A DNA stretch of 64,000 bases from Anaeramoeba flamelloides (Eukaryota > Metamonada > Anaeramoebidae): assembly GCA_027625915.1 (NCBI GenBank), contig JANTQA010000033.1, positions 1,240,001-1,304,000 of the forward strand, given 5' to 3'. Under the pieces are notes generated by a model. That model made no database searches. It saw only the letters and a list, made by a program, of their open reading frames with translations, and was not told where the DNA came from. Of the stretch, positions 33,929 to 46,715 are shown piece by piece. Positions within the stretch are counted from its first letter, which is position 1, and each line of letters opens with the position of its first letter. Both the position numbers and the translations under genes were made by a program.

Positions 33929-35429
33929 TATCTCATTTTTTTATAAAGTTTAGACGATTTTTAGTTTTACAAAAACCTTTATAAAAATATTTATCAAATT
34001 TAATTCAACAATACTACAAAATATATCAGAATAATAAAATCAAAAAAAAAAAATCCTTTTTTATTATATTTGGATCTTTAAAATTCATTGTTTTGGACAT
34101 TTTTAAAAAGCCTAAAAGTCATAATAATGATTCTTTTTAGTAGATTAAAGATGAATTTTTCATTTTTATTTCAATTCTAAATCAATTTTAAAAAAATGTG
34201 TTCTTATTTGGAATTATTAGATTCTATTGGGTTAGAGATTTAAATTATAAACCATGTTATTTGTATTCTCCTGGTATTAAGCATTAATTCTAATTAAATA
34301 CTTTCGATCTTTTCAAATTATTTTAACCCATTTTAGAATTGGAACAAACATATTTCTGATCATTTAAAAGATCTTTTGAAAAAAAACCATCAATTTTGAA
34401 AAATAACTAAAAAGTATGTAATTAAACCATGGATATGATCAAAATATAATTTTTTTCTATTCTTAAACTTAATTGGTAAGTTTATTGAATAATAACATCA
34501 ACAATACCTTTCAATTATGGAATTTGATTTGAATCTCAACTTATTATCATCTAATATAAACTAAGAAAGCAAATACCCAAGATAATCAAAATTACAAAGT
34601 GTGTTCCATATTTTTTAATTTTCTCTAGTTAAAAACAATCCCCTCAACACAATCATTTCATAACGAAAGTAGTTTAAATTCAAAATATTTCTGAAATGGG
34701 TTTAACATAAAAAGATAGATCCAAAGATTGTTATCCATTTCTTTTTTTTTTTTTTTTTCTTCCCAACATTTTTCAGTTTTAAATTCTATCAAAATTTCTA
34801 TAAAAATAAGAGTATTATACTGGAAGTCAATAATTTAACTGATTTATTTAATTTACAATTGGATCAGAAAAAATCTTGTTTATTTAGTTGGGTTTTGTTT
34901 GATTTTTATTATTTTAATTTTGTTCTTTAAAAACTATTTATAAGTTTTTTTAACAAACATAAAATAAAACACCACCATAGAATGTTGAATTTAGAACAAG
35001 AAGTTAACCATTTAACATTCCCTAACGTATATAATACAAACCAACTTAAAATTGTATTGTGGCATTTAATTTTATTCTAGAAAAAAGAATTAATAAATTG
35101 TTTTTCAACAGGTGCATTGAATCCTAAAAAGCAATGAGAAATAATTAACATTTAAATTTTGTTTTCAAATCTTCTTTGAAAATGTAAATAAAGTTAAAAT
35201 TTTGTTTTTATAGTGACTACTCCCTTAAAAATATCTAGTCAAGAAAAAAAGGTATATTTTGGGGTATAAATTATTAAATTTGTGGGACAATGAAATTTGT
35301 TAAATTCAACTTTTGGAATATTTTTTTGAATATATAAAAACTAATTGTTTTCAAAACACTATTGTAATCTAAAAAAAGTCTAATACAGAAAAATAATAAC
35401 TGGTGATAAATATTGGAAGTATGCTAGTT

Positions 35430-35780
35430 TTTTCAGAATTTAAAAGAATTTATAAAATCAAATATTTTACTCTGTTCTTTTAATTTTTGGAAAACCTAAA
35501 GAGATGTGTTCTTTGTGTGTCTTGGGGTGTTGTGGAATGATGTAGAGTGCCTAGGTTTTTTGGGGGTTTTCTATTTTATTTGTAACGTGTTCGGGTTTTC
35601 TAAATAAATAGAAAACTTAAAAAAAAACCTAACTAAAATCTATTGATTTTCCAAATAAACAGATAACTCAAGAAAAAATCATGGTAATTTTTTTTACTTT
35701 TTGAAATAAACTGCAATTTTTTTTAAAATTTTCTGTTTAGATCAAAAAGTAAAAAAAAAACCTAACAGAAAAATCAAAAT
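35430..35780. repeat. Modular palindrome family, copy 6
   Basis: Begins with an AGAATTTAAAAGAATTTA.../...TTCTTTTAATTTTTGGAAAA hairpin, then ATGTAGAGTGCCTAGGTTTT head, TTCTAAATAAATAGAAAAC and GAAAATCTATTGATTTTC-like hairpins, ending AAAAAACCTAACAG. Confidence 0.7.
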
Positions 35781-36424
35781 AAAAAAGTATTTTCCAATTT
35801 AAAACTATTAATAATTCTTTAATGGTTCAAATAATTGATTACCTATTTCGAAGATGTTTATTAGATTTAAAATACTTTTAAAATATCGTCTTAAAATCTC
35901 TATCTGAAGAATAAATTATTTTTTAAATTTTTTACTATAAAATTTCAAAATAATCTTAATAGAACCTGAAAAATTGGATTTTCCAAATTTATTGTAAAAT
36001 ATCTTGAAAATTTTTTTTTTGATCAAAGATCTTTTATTAACACAATTGAAGTTATTAAAAAGTGAAGTTATCAAAAAGTTTAAAATTAGCAAATGTTTAA
36101 TTGTTTTTTCACAAAATTTTTTTAATATGGTGATATGTAAAAATCATTTAAAGAGAAATTTAAGAAAGATATTTTAAAACTTTAGTGTCTTCAGAAAATC
36201 GCTAACCCTACCTTTAAATTTGTGACAAAATGCAGATTTTTTTCTGAATTTTTTGTTCTTTGAGTTACTAGTAACTCTTATTTATTTTTTTCCCAAAGTC
36301 AATAGAGTAATTATTTACATAAGGATACAATTAAACTCTATACCTAACTTTATTTGTCAACTTTACAGAAATGAATAATCATTTTTAAAAGAAGTCCATT
36401 TTAACAAATATAATTTCCCTCAAA

Positions 36425-37475
36425 AGATCAAGATCTTTTTTTGTTTGGATTTTTGAATCAAATTATAAAAAAAAAATTTACAAAAAAATTAAATTTTGAA
36501 GAAATCTCACTTTTAGTAATTTCAGAGAGTCTTTATGAAAAAGGAACCTTGAAACTATAATCTTAATTTAAAAATATAATAAAAATCAATTAAATATTGT
36601 ATCCTTGAAGATCTAAAAAAATTGATCATTGATTATATTCACAAATATTTATTAAATTTCTTGAAATTTAATAGACTGGTCAATATCCTTTTTTAAATAC
36701 CAAGAGTATAAAAAAGGAACTGTTTGTATTAAAATCAGTTATTGGATAATATCTATTTTTTTTTTTTTATTAGAAATATGTATTTGAATAGTTTTATTTA
36801 TTTGAAAACCTTTAAAAAAATTGAGAAATAATTGTAAATTCTATTTGATACATCTAATCTTTGGGTTGTTAATGACTTACTGAAATAATTAAGATTGGAT
36901 TATTAATTATTGATTCTAAATAATCAAATTTAAAAGTATTACTCTAGATTATAAGTTGAATTTTCCAGGTTTTAAAAAAGTATTTTGGGAGAATTTTTAA
37001 TTCGATTGTTTGGTTCTTTTTCTCAGATTTTTTCAAAAAAAAAGAGAAAAAATTGATTTGTACTGGGTTTTAGAATCAAAAATAAATTATTTTTTTTACA
37101 AGTTTAAAATAATTATTGTATTTTTTTTTGAAATTAAGTAGATTTTTTAAACTTCCTTATTATAGAACTAATTGGTTTTATTTTTAAAGTGTATTTTTGT
37201 ACACTTCCTTTACAGGCAATAAGATTTCAATCTTCTTTCAAAGAAAAGAATTTTTTTTAAATAATTAAAGAATAGGTTGGATTTTGAAATTTTCAAAAAT
37301 GAGAAAAAAGGATCAGACTATTTAAAAACAATAATTCATTTCTGAAAATAGTATTAAAAGGGAGTTTTATATTGTAGTAATTAGATTTTCACTTGGTTTT
37401 TCAATTTCAAGATAGGGTAAATTTTTTTAGAATTTACTATTGAATTACTTTGAAGATTTTTTTTAGTTTACTGGT
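36425..37475 (+). repeat. 1.05 kb dispersed repeat, copy 2
   Basis: Direct-orientation partner of 3650-4720. Left of it, sequence to about 36255 matches the reversed copy at 61960-62341 (CTTATTTATTTTTTTCCCAA), so the full family is longer than either alignment alone. Confidence 0.65.
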
Positions 37476-38308
37476 TACTTAAACAAAGACAAAGAGATCC
37501 TTTTTAAAAGAAGGGATCCACAAATTGTACTACTTGACTCATCAATTTTTCTTTAGAGATACTTCCACCATGTCCCACTGGTGTTACTTGTTCCAAATAA
37601 CTGCTTACTTTGATTTTTAGATTTCTACTTGTTTGATGCTAATCGTAAATTGTGAAAAATAAAATTTTTGATCTTGGTTTTTTTTCCTTAAAAAAGATAT
37701 TTTTTTTAAACAATAAAATCTTTTGAGAGAGAAAACAATGAATTATTTTTTACCTGTTTGTCCAAATTCTATCTTGGTAATAAAAAAATAGCACATCTGT
37801 AAAAAGTTCGAATTTTTTACTTTCTTTTTTATGAAAAATTTTTTATATGGTCATTGTATTGAATGAAAAAACTTCAGGTAGTAGATGTAAAATAAACGAT
37901 AATAAGAATACTTTGAATTCTAATTTGAAAATCGAAAATTTCTGATTAAAGTTTGAGGAATTTAACGGCTAAACAAAAATAAGAATAGGGTTGTAAAATA
38001 ATTTATTATTTCCCTAAAAACTGTAAAAAGGAAGTTGACAATATTCAAAACAAACGAAAAAGATTTTGTCCATTTCAAGAGAGAAAGGTTCACAAAGAAA
38101 AAGAAAACTTTCTTTTTTTGGTTTATTTGCAAAAAGTGAGGTTTTATATTTTAAAATTCCCAATCTCTTAAATTCTTTCAGAAAGTTAAGTGAACTTATT
38201 TTGGTCTCTGTTGGACCGACTTTTCGAAAATAACTTTTTTACATTTCCAAACCAAATAAGAAATCTAGGTGAAACCATTTTTTTGTTTTCTAATTATTGT
38301 TTAAAAAA

Positions 38309-41300
38309 ATGTCCAAGAAAGAAAAGATAACCAAAAGTGGATATCTTGTAAAAAGAGGGGGTATTGTAAAGTCGTGGAAAAAAAGGTTTGTCTTGCTTTC
38401 TATTTCGATGAACATTTCGTTAAAACGCTTTTTATAAACCGAAGATTTAAATTGCTGAATCGCAAAATATTTTTCATATTTCCTTTTATGTTTTTGTTTT
38501 GTCAAATTTAAAAAAAACAAAACCAAAACAACAACAACCAAAACAACAATCAAAACAACAATACGTCTAGGTGGTTTGTGATTATTGGAAACGTTATTTA
38601 TTATTATAAAAAAGAAAATGTAAATGTGTTTCTTTTTTTTTTTTTTTTGATCTTCTTTTTATTTATTTATGGCAATATCTCTTTACTATTAAATAATTAT
38701 TTAATTTTAAACAGTCTACACACCCGCTAGGCATGCTGCCACTTACAAAAGCGGTGACAGTTGACTATACCAAAAGAAGAAGAAGAAAAAAATTTGTCTT
38801 TTCCGTAAATATCCCAGGTAAAAGGATGTATTTCATCTCTGCAAACTCTGAAGAAGAACGCGAAAGCTGGATGAACGCAATTTCAACGACAATTAAAACT
38901 CAAAAAACTGACAAAGTTTCAGTAAAAGATTTTAAAGTTCTTTCAGTCATCGGGAAAGGCTCTGATGGAAAGGTTTGTTAATTTTTTCTATTTTTTTTTT
39001 TAACCTTTAAGAAGCCAAAGTATATGATCTCATTTGAACTTAATCTCTAGGATGAATTAAAGACATTGTTGACTTGAGATAGAGTTGGGTTATTCTTTCA
39101 GTAATTGGTTTGCCCTTATTCCTGTGTTTGCCACAGAAAATTCCATTGTAATTTTAAGGATTATTAAATTTGAAAATTAAAAAGCTTATTCACATTCATA
39201 AAAGTTATTATTTGACTGGGTTTCTGAAAAATAATGAGTTTTCAGAGTCTTAAGGGACTAGTCTCTATTAAAATTTTTTTACCCAAATTTAAAAGAGATA
39301 AAAAAATTGTTTGCCCAGTACTTCGATTTGAAAACCCTTGTTTATTTTTAATATTAAACTTATCTCTAGATAAGGAATCCTTATTTCGGAATAGGTCACA
39401 AAAAAAATATTATAGACTAGTCCCTTAAGCGATCAGTGTCTACCTACAAATAGGTCTATCTTTAAAGTGTGTTGTTATTTAAAGTCTATAGTATTAGTGC
39501 ACCATAGTTCAAATGGTTTCTGTGACTCTAAAAAATCTATTTTCAATCTTCAAACACAATAAATTATATGTTTTTTTACTAATGATACAGCTGTTTTAGA
39601 AAAGTGTGTACCAAAAGTTTTATTCGATGTTGACTGAACTGATTAAAACATACGAATTAGACAGTTTTAAACCCTACTTATAAAACTTCGAGTCCACACT
39701 TTTTTAAAACAGCTATACTGATAAATTCAAATTTATTTTATTAAATTTTGAGTTCAATTTCCATTTTAGAAATCAATTGAACTCAACAAATAAAACAAAT
39801 CAAGAGAAAGAATCTTTTGAAAGTCAAGCCAATTTTACAAAGTTTCTTCACATTTAAAAGTTATATAATGAATTAGTCAAAGTTTATGTAAAACAATAAG
39901 TAAAATGGAAAATGAATAAAAAATTTTGAGATATTTCTTTGAATTTATCAGTAACAATAAAAAATTGTCATTTTGGAAATTTTTTTTTAAATACTGATAA
40001 ATTTAAATAAATATTTGTAAATTTTCACTTCACTTTCCATTTTACGAATTTTTTTACACAAGCTTTGATTTCTGTAAAGTATTTTATTCTATTGGTTTAA
40101 ATGTGAAGAAACTTTATAAAATTAGTTGTGATTCAAAAAGTTCTTTCTCTTGAGTTGTTTTAAAAGTTGAGATAAGAAATTGGAAAATTAGGAAATTGAA
40201 CTAAAAATTTTATTAATTATATTTGAATTTATCAGTACTTTCTCAAATCAAAAAATAGAAACTCCAAAATAATTGTATTATTACTGCCATTTTAATAAAT
40301 CAATCTTTAGAACTTGATCTAAAATTGACTATTTTTTCAATTTTTTAATTTCAAGATTTACTCAATAATCATTGAACATAAAAACCCAAAGAGTGATTAA
40401 ATTAGTTTCCTTTCTATGAAGCAAGTAGTATTATCAATAGATTTTCAATATGTGAAAATCAATTCTTCGTGAATTATTGAATTTTTTCTTGATCAAGTCA
40501 GAATCCCAATTTACAAAAGAAGATCCATACTCAAAAAAAATTTGAACTTCTTGGCTTTAAACATATATCAAAGAATTAAAAATTTTCAAAAAAAAAAAAA
40601 AAAAGATGAAAACATTAAGAGGAAAATAGAAAGTCTAAAATTAAGAAAGGTAAATCTTAAACAATTTTAGACAAAACTTGATAATAAATAGTTCCTGGTG
40701 GAAAGGCCAAGAATATTTAAAAAATATTAGATATAATAATAATATCAATAAACAGTCGTGTCTTAAAGCGCGTGTAGAGTGTCTTCAAGTGCTTAGCCCT
40801 TTTTTTAATTTAAAAGAAATGAGGAAAATCAATGATTTCACTCTATTCTTTTGAATTCTAGAAAACCCAACGACGGTTTTTTTACTTTTTGGAATAAACC
40901 GACAATTTCTTAGATTTTCGAAACAAAACATGAATTAAAAAAAAAACTAACGTTAAGTGCCGTAGAGTTTCGTCAAGTGCCTCGCCTTTCTTGTGCTTTT
41001 TTTGTTTTATATGTTAAGTGTTCTAGGTTTTTTTTACTTTAGAAATAAACCGAAAATTTTAATAAATTTTCGGTTTATTTCTAAAGTAAAAAAAACCTAA
41101 CGAAAATCTATTGATTTTGCAAATAAACAGAAAACTCAGGAAAATCTAACGACGGTTTTACAGAATTTAAGAAATAAACAGAAAAATAAATAAATTTTCA
41201 GTTTATTTCTTAAATTAAAAAAAAAACCTAACGCTTGTAGAAGAAAATTAATTTTCGCCTTCAAAATAAAAAAAAAATATTTAATTTTTTAGCTACTAAT

Positions 41301-44300
41301 CTACATTTCGAGACAAATCTAAGGGAGTGGGCACTTTTTACAATTTTGAGTGCCTGTGTTTCTACGAAACTGAATTATTAAATACATTTCTTTGACCAAG
41401 GGTATTAATATTTTAAGAAATATGAGAGTGGAATATATCCACATTATAATATTTTTATATACCCATTAAAAAAAATTGAAATCAAAATAATGAACAATTA
41501 AACAAGAAAAAATCAAAAAAAAAACATTTGTTTCTTGATCTTATCTGTTTAATATTTGATACAACTCCTTCTTCTTTGTCTTAGTTTTATTTTTAATTCT
41601 TCAGGGGTGGGATTTATTCCTGAAATTTTTTTGATAACAAATTACTCCCTATTTCTAAAGAATTTACAAAATAAAAATTGAAAATCCTATTTTCATTTAA
41701 TTCATCCGATTCAGATGTGGTTCAAGAAAATTGATATTTATTGAATTCTTCTTCAGAAATATAAGATTTTTCCAAAATTCGTGGGGCATTTTATATATAT
41801 ATTTCATCAACAAAAAATCCCTCTTTATTGGTCTTAGATCTATATGTTAATTGACAATATCAAATAGAGTGAAATATTAATACTGATTGAATCATTACAT
41901 ATCTATTTCAAAATATCTTCATTAAAATATTTCTAAAAAATGAAAACACAAAATTTGAAACACATTTTTGATGAGAAAACGATGCACAACCAATTTTAAT
42001 AAAAAAGGGACAATATGGCAAGGACACAAACGATTTTTTATACAATAAAATACAACTATATGTTTTCAATTCTATTGGAAATTCCGTAGAGACCCCCTTT
42101 TCGGAAAGCAATGTTTATGATCACATAAGCCAAATTTCAAAATTAGGGGCAAACTTTATAATTATTATTATTTTCTTTTTTCATTTGTCTTTCAAAAAGT
42201 AAAATGGTTACACTATATTTTTATTTATGAATATACATTGGTTATTATTTCTAAACACTTTAGTAAAATACATTATTATTTAAAAAAAAAAAAACATTAA
42301 GGGACTAGTCTTCTACAACAACAAGGCAAAATTTTAAAATATGTTATTGGTGGTATTCTCTACTTTCGTATTTTGTAGATCCCAAGTGTCAAAAAATTCT
42401 GATCGACTAAGAAACCCATAAAAGAAAATTAGTTTAGTTAGATCAATTTTTTTTTTCCATTTTTTCTGAAAAAGAAAACTAATAAATTCATTTTATTTCT
42501 CACATTATAACAAGTTTTTACCCCGTTTATTGTCATTCTGATCATTATTAGACGATAACATTTCTTTGTTACCAGTAATATTAATATGAAGATTTTTTTT
42601 CTTCTTAAGATAAAACTTTTGGTTAACCAAAAAAATGATATATTCAACGGATGAAAAAATAATTGTATTTTTTTAAGAAGGATAGTTATAATAATCAAAG
42701 TTTTGTGGTCATTTAAAAATTTTACTCAGAAATTTTGTTTTTGTTTTAAGATGAATATCGATTTTACAAAATAAAATTTTCTTGAAGATATTTGAGAATT
42801 AGTTAATTTTATCCTCAAAATTCAAAATCATTTTTTTTCTGCCAAAAATTATTTGAATTGTTATAAGGATTCTTGTGAATAAGACCAAACAATTTTTTAA
42901 AAAAAAGTTTTCAAAATTAAAAATTTTTTTGCAATTTTTTTTCTTTTTTTGAAAACCAGAAAACAACTTTTTCAAAACATTAAAGAAAAAAATTTTTTTG
43001 CATAATCGATCTCAATTTAGTTGATAAACTGGTGTTAAGTTTCTACCGAATATTCATTTATTTAATCACCTAAACCACGAATAGTTTTAATGGCTGAGAT
43101 TTGAATTGAAATATTAATCAAAGAAAAAGAAACTAAATAAAAAATTTGCTTTCGAAATCAATACTTTCCAATATAAAACGAAAAATATGTTTTCCCATTT
43201 TCAAGAATTAACTTAATTCTTAAACAAAAAAATAGGTTACTTTTTTTTTTGTTTTATATTGGAAAGATGCAAATTTTGAATTTCAAAAAAGAGACCAAAA
43301 TCAATAAATTGTTTAAATGAGGCTAACTAATCCATTTCATAAGTCGAAACACAAATTACAAAAAAAAAAATTTTCAAGATCTCGACAAGATTTCAATTTA
43401 TTTTCAAAAATGACTACTCCCTTAAACAAATTTTTTTCTGATGAAAAATCTGCCCCTATTATTGAAATTTAGCTTAGAAGAAAATAATAAATAAATACAC
43501 ACCACTAAAAAATATCATCTAAAATCAAGATCAGAAATTTTATTATCTTTTATTTAGTAATACAATACTAACAAACAAATTGAATTCTTCTTTAGAATCA
43601 ATAAATGATTGTTCAATGATTTTGTATATTTAAATCCTTTTTTGGGATTGAGTTTAATAAAGATATTTTAAAATAAATTTGACCTGCTTTTTTGGAAATA
43701 GCTTTGGAAAAAAATCATGATAATCCCCAAATTTCCTAGTGTTTACAATTAAATATCCAATTGGGAAAATTGAACATGCTTAAATTTTTAGTTTCAATTG
43801 ATGTTTTGGATTCTTTTTTGATTACAATAATCAATCTAATTTTTGGACTTGGCTTTTGTTTTATGTTAATCAAAAAAAAATTGTAGAATATTGAAACAAA
43901 ATACGTTTGATCTTTTTTTTTAAAAAAATTAATTTAAAAATTCAAATAACAAAAAAAAAAAAAAAAAAAATGTAAAAATTCTATCAACCTTGATTGGTTA
44001 TGTAGATTTGGTTAAAAGATACAGTTAACTTCAAATTGAAAGAAATTAAATTTTAACTTAAAGTTCAATAATCAGGAAAAGCTAATTGAATCTCTTCAAT
44101 TTTAATTTTGAATGATTTTGTTAAGATCTTTAGGTTTTTTCGACTTACAATTAGTAAAATATGATTTTTAAGAGCTTGAAATAAAAAATTTTTTTTTAAG
44201 AATTGGAAAATGATCATAAAAAATTTAACTTTATTTTAAAAGTCGATAAAGATATTTTTCGAAATATTTTTTAAAATTATTAAAACTCTTTTAATTTCTG

Positions 44301-46047
44301 AAAAAAAAACAAAAAAAAAAAAGCAAATTGGTGAAAATTGGCAGGTCTTTTAATAATCTCAATTTTTGGTTGTTCAAATATTTAGATCTCTTTATTAAAA
44401 CAATAATCTCATTTTTTAACTAAAAAATTAAATTAATGAATTTAACTATTTTTTAATTACACATTGCAAAAAGTGATGTCTTAATATTTCAAGTTTGAAT
44501 TTCATTATTTGTATTGATTACGTACGGAAATCAATAAATAAATAAAGTGGAGTTGTTTTGTTATTAATTAATGATAATAAAATTTGTTTGTTTATAACAA
44601 CTTTATTTTAAACTTTAAAAATATAATAATGCTAATTTAAAACAAAATTTTTCTATTCATAATTTCTTTCAAAATGTTGAAAATTTTTATTTTTATTATT
44701 TGATCTCAACTTTTTTTAAAAAAAAAAAAAACTTGCAAATTAATTAGGTTTTACTTGTTAAAGAACTTCATAGTGGGAAATTATTTGCAATGAAAACTAT
44801 TAAAAAATCAATTCTTGCTGATCATGAACAAGTTCGCCAAACAATGTCTGAAAGGAATGTCTTGATGAGAGTTCGGCATCCATTTTTGGTGGGCTTAAAA
44901 TATTCATTCCAAACTGAAGAAAAATTATATATGGTTCTTGACTATGCCCCAGGCGGCGAATTGTTTTTCCATTTAAGAAATTCAAAATTTTTTACAGAGT
45001 CTCGTACCTGCTTATATGCAGCCGAAATTATTTTGGGCTTGGAGCATTTACACAAAATGGATATTGTTTATAGAGATTTAAAACCGGAAAATATATTATT
45101 AGACAAACATGGGCATATCAAAATCACTGACTTTGGATTGGTCAAAACAGATTTAAATAAAAAATTGGGTGGGAAAACAAAAACTATTTGTGGTACGCCA
45201 CAATATGTTGCACCTGAAGTTTTAAAAAATGAAGGGTATGGATTTTCAGTTGATTGGTGGTCTTTAGGTAACAATTTTGATTCATGACTATATATTTAAA
45301 TATAATTAAAATCATTTTAAAAGAGCGTGACATAAAAGCTATGAATAAATTCAAAAAATAGGTGCATTGAAGTTTGTTGAATATTTGAAAGATGCTTTTT
45401 AAAACCTTTGTGTCTCGTTTTTTCAAAATGACCCGATTTATTGTTTTTAAACCATTCTTTAAAAATTAAAGAAATATATTATTTTCATTTATTTAACATC
45501 TAATTTGATATCTGTTTAATATTAATACTTATTAGGAATATTGATATACGAAATGGTTTTTGGGGTGCCTCCATTTTACTCTGAAGATCAGGAAGAGCAG
45601 TATATCTTAATATTGACGGGTGAATTAAAAATACCATTTTTCGCCAAAGATTCAACAAAAGATTTAATTACTAAATTATTAAACAGAGATCCCAAAACTA
45701 GATTAGGGTCAGGAGGTGTAGAAGAAATTAAAAATCATGAATTTTTCGATGGTGTTGACTGGGAAAAGATTTATAATGGGGGATATGTTCCCGAATTTAT
45801 ACCAACTATTAAAGAAAGAGATGACCTTCAAAATTTTGATGAAAAATTCACAAGTAAACCAATTTCGATCTTATCAAAAAAAAATAAAAAGAAATCTTCT
45901 ATTAAAATTTCTCAAAATGAATTCCAAGGTTTTAGTTATATTGGTGAGGATGAAGGTCTCAAATTGCTTGAACAACAGATCGAAGGTATTGGTATAAAGA
46001 AAGAAAACACCAAAGAAATTGACCTTACTGAAAAAGAAAATAATTAA
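38309..46047 (+). CDS. PKB/Akt-like AGC kinase with PH domain, five exons, complete
   Basis: Serine/threonine kinase, 471 aa, close to the usual 480 of Akt. Exons: 38309-38385, 38571-38619, 38715-38972, 44748-45267, 45536-46047; all GT-AG and in frame. PH domain at about 7-105 (SGYLVKRGGIVKSWKKRWFV; basic residues suited to PtdIns(3,4,5)P3). Kinase domain at about 114-372: K144 in FAMK, YRDLKPEN with catalytic D238, DFG at 256-258, activation loop KTICGTPQYVAPE with T274 at the PDK1 site, and an AGC tail with hydrophobic motif FQGFSY (S435, the TORC2-type site). Oddities: the glycine-rich loop reads GKGSDGKV, with Asp126 where AGC kinases carry Phe, and the turn motif ISILSKK lacks the usual Thr-Pro. 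Expected to act downstream of PI3K at the membrane. Intron 3 (5775 bases) splits the glycine loop. Confidence 0.93.
39254..39424. mobile_element. TTAA-flanked short element, GGGACTAGTC ends
   Basis: 171 bp with GGGACTAGTCTCTA at the left and TATAGACTAGTCCC at the right, TTAA on both sides. It lies in kinase intron 3. Its right TTAA is shared with the left end of the next element (39429 onward), so it inserted at that element's boundary. The open frame at 39234-39428 is this element. Confidence 0.8.
39718..39951. mobile_element. MITE, CTGATAAATTC family, copy 2
   Basis: 234 bp; TA, then CTGATAAATTCAAA...TTTGAATTTATCAG, then TA. Contains TTTCCATTTTA and its complement as inner inverted repeats. 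Confidence 0.8.
39994..40235. mobile_element. MITE, CTGATAAATTC family, copy 3
   Basis: 242 bp, TA-flanked, CTGATAAATTTAAA...TTGAATTTATCAG. Only 42 bases from copy 2 and in the opposite internal orientation, as judged by the GAAGAAACTTTATAAAATTA block and its complement in copy 2. Confidence 0.8.
40757..41235. repeat. Modular palindrome family, copy 7 (longest)
   Basis: Two head motifs (GCGTGTAGAGTGTCTTCAAG and GTGCCGTAGAGTTTCGTCAA) each start a chain. The second chain contains the same CTTTAGAAATAAACCGAAAA / TTTTCGGTTTATTTCTAAAG palindrome as 22318-22395. GAAAATCTATTGATTTTGC and a third GAAATAAACAGAAAAATAAA hairpin follow, separated by AACCTAACG linkers. Confidence 0.8.
41425..41775 (-). 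repeat. Second copy of the 26770-27130 repeat
   Basis: Same orientation as the first copy. The minus-strand coding-like segment (SEEEFNKY) is present but more decayed. Confidence 0.45.
41908..42111 (-). pseudogene. Coding-like segment, unknown
   Basis: Minus-strand open frame of 67 codons with varied composition (EKGVSTEFPIELKTYSCI, SLPYCPFFIKIGCASF). It lies in kinase intron 3 beside an element remnant. No recognisable motif; it may be the neighbouring part of the 41425-41775 element. Confidence 0.25.
42301..43421. mobile_element. TTAA-flanked element with GGGACTAGTC / GACTACTCCC ends
   Basis: TTAA-GGGACTAGTC at the left and GACTACTCCC-TTAA at the right, 1.1 kb apart. Only the outer ten bases pair well, so the two ends may belong to one diverged element or two. 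It contains an imperfect hairpin at 43163-43268 (TTTCCAATATAAAAC / GTTTTATATTGGAAA). Confidence 0.4.
43422..44747. other. Remainder of kinase intron 3
   Basis: Very AT-rich with long A and T runs. No repeat, RNA or coding signal could be supported. Confidence 0.5.
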
Positions 46048-46229
46048 GTGATGATAAATTCTAACTGAAATATTTTTCTTTTATCAGGAATTGTCAATAT
46101 TATATATATATATATATTTAATTCTCTATTAGTATTTTTTATTTTATTTTTTTTTTTTACAGTATGATTAGCTAATAAACATTTTGTTAATATTTTTTGA
46201 TATTTATTCTTAAAAATTATTATTATAAA

Positions 46230-46715
46230 CTACATTTCACTCAAAGTGCTATAGACAAAAATGAAAAATTCGATTTTTTTTGAGAAAAATCCAATAAACA
46301 TAAGATTATTTAGAAATAAGAGCAATAATAAACTTGAGATTTGAATTGATATTCATAAAAGAAATACCTGAAAAAACCTTAAATTTTCAAAAAAAAGAAA
46401 ATGTTAAAAAAATTTTTGTTGCTTTTTATTAAAAAAATCTCATTCAAAATTTCTCATGTTCTTGGGGAAATTAAATTTTTAATAATGGGGTTATTTAATC
46501 AAAAATGTATTTATTTTAAAAGATATTAAATCGCCTCATTTTTCTTAATGTTAATTTGAGTTTTCAAACATTTTTTTTTTTAATTCAAAATACTATGAAA
46601 GAAAAAAATAAAAAAAAAAATTGAAAAAAATGTTAAAAAAAAATTTACTAAATTAGAAAATGATTTTAATCTCAAAATTAAAATTTCATTTTTAAAATAT
46701 CAGACTTATTAGTTA
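46230..46715 (+). repeat. Second copy of the 13420-13935 repeat
   Basis: Direct-orientation partner of the copy in RasGEF intron 6; begins about 180 bases after the kinase stop codon, so the kinase 3' UTR may run into it. Confidence 0.6.

Larger units (their letters stand above)
31090..38308. other. Intergenic region, seipin to PKB kinase (divergent)
   Basis: 7.2 kb. Holds a cysteine-rich coding-like segment (31602-31727), palindrome-family copies (32025-32360, 35430-35780), a perfect-ended MITE (33734-33928) and the 1.05 kb repeat (36425-37475). A possible minus-strand mini-exon at about 33035-32970, after TTTTTCAG, reads NMDVDSIVVKLCLQWRNNN then stop; nothing joins to it. No complete gene seen. 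Confidence 0.55.
39429..40420. mobile_element. TTAA-flanked element, copy 2, interrupted by two MITEs
   Basis: The left end GCGATCAGTGTC after TTAA, and ATTAGTGCACCATAGTTCAA with following sequence, match 52600-52770. Homology resumes after the MITEs at about 40240-40420, matching 52830-52930 and 21520-21750. The right end could not be fixed. Confidence 0.5.

Noticed and set aside
39234-39428. 64-codon open frame in the kinase intron
   Set aside because: Coincides with the 171 bp TTAA-flanked element; the peptide is translated terminal repeats.
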